Below are positions 63,355-64,000 of a stretch of 64,000 nt of DNA, in pieces. Position 1 is the stretch's first letter; each line of letters starts with the position of its first letter. Below the pieces are notes generated by a model. It was not told the DNA's origin. It was given only the letters and a program-made list of their open reading frames with translations, and ran no database searches. Position numbers and translations under genes: made by a program. The DNA lies in the NCBI RefSeq assembly GCF_000174435.1, contig NZ_ACJN02000002.1:558001-622000 (forward strand), in the 5' to 3' direction. Origin of the DNA: Desulfonatronospira thiodismutans ASO3-1 (GTDB taxonomy: Bacteria > Desulfobacterota > Desulfovibrionia > Desulfovibrionales > Desulfonatronovibrionaceae).

Positions 63355-64000
63355 CTATTTCTCATCCTCGGGCATGGCCGGGAACAGGGGCAGACGAATG
63401 GTTATGCTTGTTCCCTGTCCTTCCAGGCTGAGCACATCTATCTTTCCGCCCATGTCATCCAGAATTTTCTTGGTCATGGCCAGGCCCAGACCTGCTCCTG
63501 AATTCTCTTTGGTGGAATAGAAGGGGTTAAAAATCTTGTCCCGTATTTCCTTGGAAATGCCCTTACCGGTATCGCTCACCTCAATCACCACGAACTCCCA
63601 CTCCACAAAAGTCTCCAGGCCTAATGTACCTCCCTCGGGCATGGCTTCCAGGGCATTCTTCACCAGATTAATAATGCACTGCTTGAGCAGTTCCGGGTCT
63701 CCCCTGGCTTTGGCCATATTCGGGGGCATTTCCATTTCAATGCTTACATCCTGCTCCTTGCAGGTTAAGTTAAAAAGCTGCATGACCTCCTGGACCACCC
63801 CGTTTACATCTACTTCCTGCTGAACAGGCTCAGTTGGGCGGGCAAAGTTGATTATGCTCTTGAGAATCCTGTCCAGGCGCTTTGATTCCTGCAGAATTAT
63901 GTTGACCTTGTCCCTGGAAACCGCGTCCAGATCAGGATTTCTGAGCACTGCATTGGCAAAACCTCCAATGGCAAAAAGAGGGTTTCTGATTTCATGAGCG
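63355..64000 (-). CDS. Sensor histidine kinase, C-terminal part (cut by window edge)
   Basis: The reading frame enters from the right edge of the window with the H-box AHEIRNPLFAIGGFANAV (phospho-acceptor His) and runs through a four-helix HisKA region. The HATPase_c domain carries NLVKNALEAMPEGG (N-box), DTGKGI and GAGLGLAMTKKI (G boxes). It is typical of NtrB/ZraS-like kinases that pair with sigma-54 activators. The sensor part lies outside the window, so input and full length are unknown. Confidence 0.9.
   Translation of the reverse strand, partial: AHEIRNPLFAIGGFANAVLRNPDLDAVSRDKVNIILQESKRLDRILKSIINFARPTEPVQQEVDVNGVVQEVMQLFNLTCKEQDVSIEMEMPPNMAKARGDPELLKQCIINLVKNALEAMPEGGTLGLETFVEWEFVVIEVSDTGKGISKEIRDKIFNPFYSTKENSGAGLGLAMTKKILDDMGGKIDVLSLEGQGTSITIRLPLFPAMPEDEK

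Overview
The window looks like a chromosomal segment of a Gram-negative sulfate-reducing bacterium of the Desulfovibrionales, probably a haloalkaliphilic one close to Desulfonatronospira or Desulfonatronum. This rests on gene content and order (PilZ / NIL-ferredoxin / ybgF / lgt / lspA / ileS; sahR-ahcY-metK; a Desulfovibrio-type TPR protein), several very acidic exported proteins, and a complete Mrp-type cation/proton antiporter operon. The genus is inference; no rRNA is present. No phage, integrase, transposase or CRISPR array is seen.

Layout. 0.2-8.8 kb (mostly minus strand): VWA-OmpA envelope protein, then a run with a soluble histidine kinase, a PilZ protein, a NIL-domain ferredoxin, YbgF/CpoB, a small PLDc_N-like membrane protein, Lgt, LspA and IleS. 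8.9-14.7 kb (plus): CCG-domain Fe-S protein, type III pantothenate kinase, enolase, a double GAF protein and MreB. 14.9-18.8 kb: Nudix hydrolase, a methyltransferase fused to a SlyD-like region, and a PAS histidine kinase. 19.5-24 kb (plus): pgk-tpiA-secG, tRNA-Leu(GAG), and an archaeal-type RNA ligase with its PIN-like partner. 24.8-30.2 kb: TPR protein, hybrid histidine kinase, an unrecognised Cys-pair protein and a PAS-containing chemoreceptor. 30.8-34.4 kb: pabB-pabC fusion, greA, macrodomain protein, small ORF. 34.4-41.5 kb (minus): eight-gene Mrp operon with three NuoL/M/N-like subunits. 41.9-46.7 kb (minus): MEMO-family protein, a large acidic TPR protein and a sigma-54 activator lacking a receiver domain. 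46.9-54.1 kb: SfsA, tRNA-Leu(CAG), membrane-anchored GDPD, methyltransferase, dolichol-kinase-like CTP-dependent kinase, and an L,D-transpeptidase overlapping a Braun-type lipoprotein. 54.4-64 kb: an unrecognised 574-residue protein, the metK-ahcY-sahR methyl-cycle operon, an APS-kinase-like P-loop kinase, RsmE, a DUF4139 protein and a histidine kinase cut by the window edge.

The most distinctive feature is the non-coding DNA. Intergenic spaces hold several families of small palindromic, non-coding elements: (A) 61-157 bp elements with 16-18 bp terminal inverted repeats beginning CACTACAGCG; (B) elements ending in a 15 bp inverted repeat starting GTAACCATTC; (C) 31-45 bp hairpins whose arms vary while pairing is kept; and single inverted-repeat elements after eno, beside greA, and nested inside a B element. 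Families A and B share the palindrome GGGGAC(A/T)GTCCCC. They look like REP/MITE-type elements mobilised from elsewhere in the genome. Other points for a second look are the sahR operator candidate, the L,D-transpeptidase/Lpp pair, the RNA ligase pair, the unusual Mrp architecture, and altered signature residues in Lgt, the Nudix protein and the sigma-54 activator.
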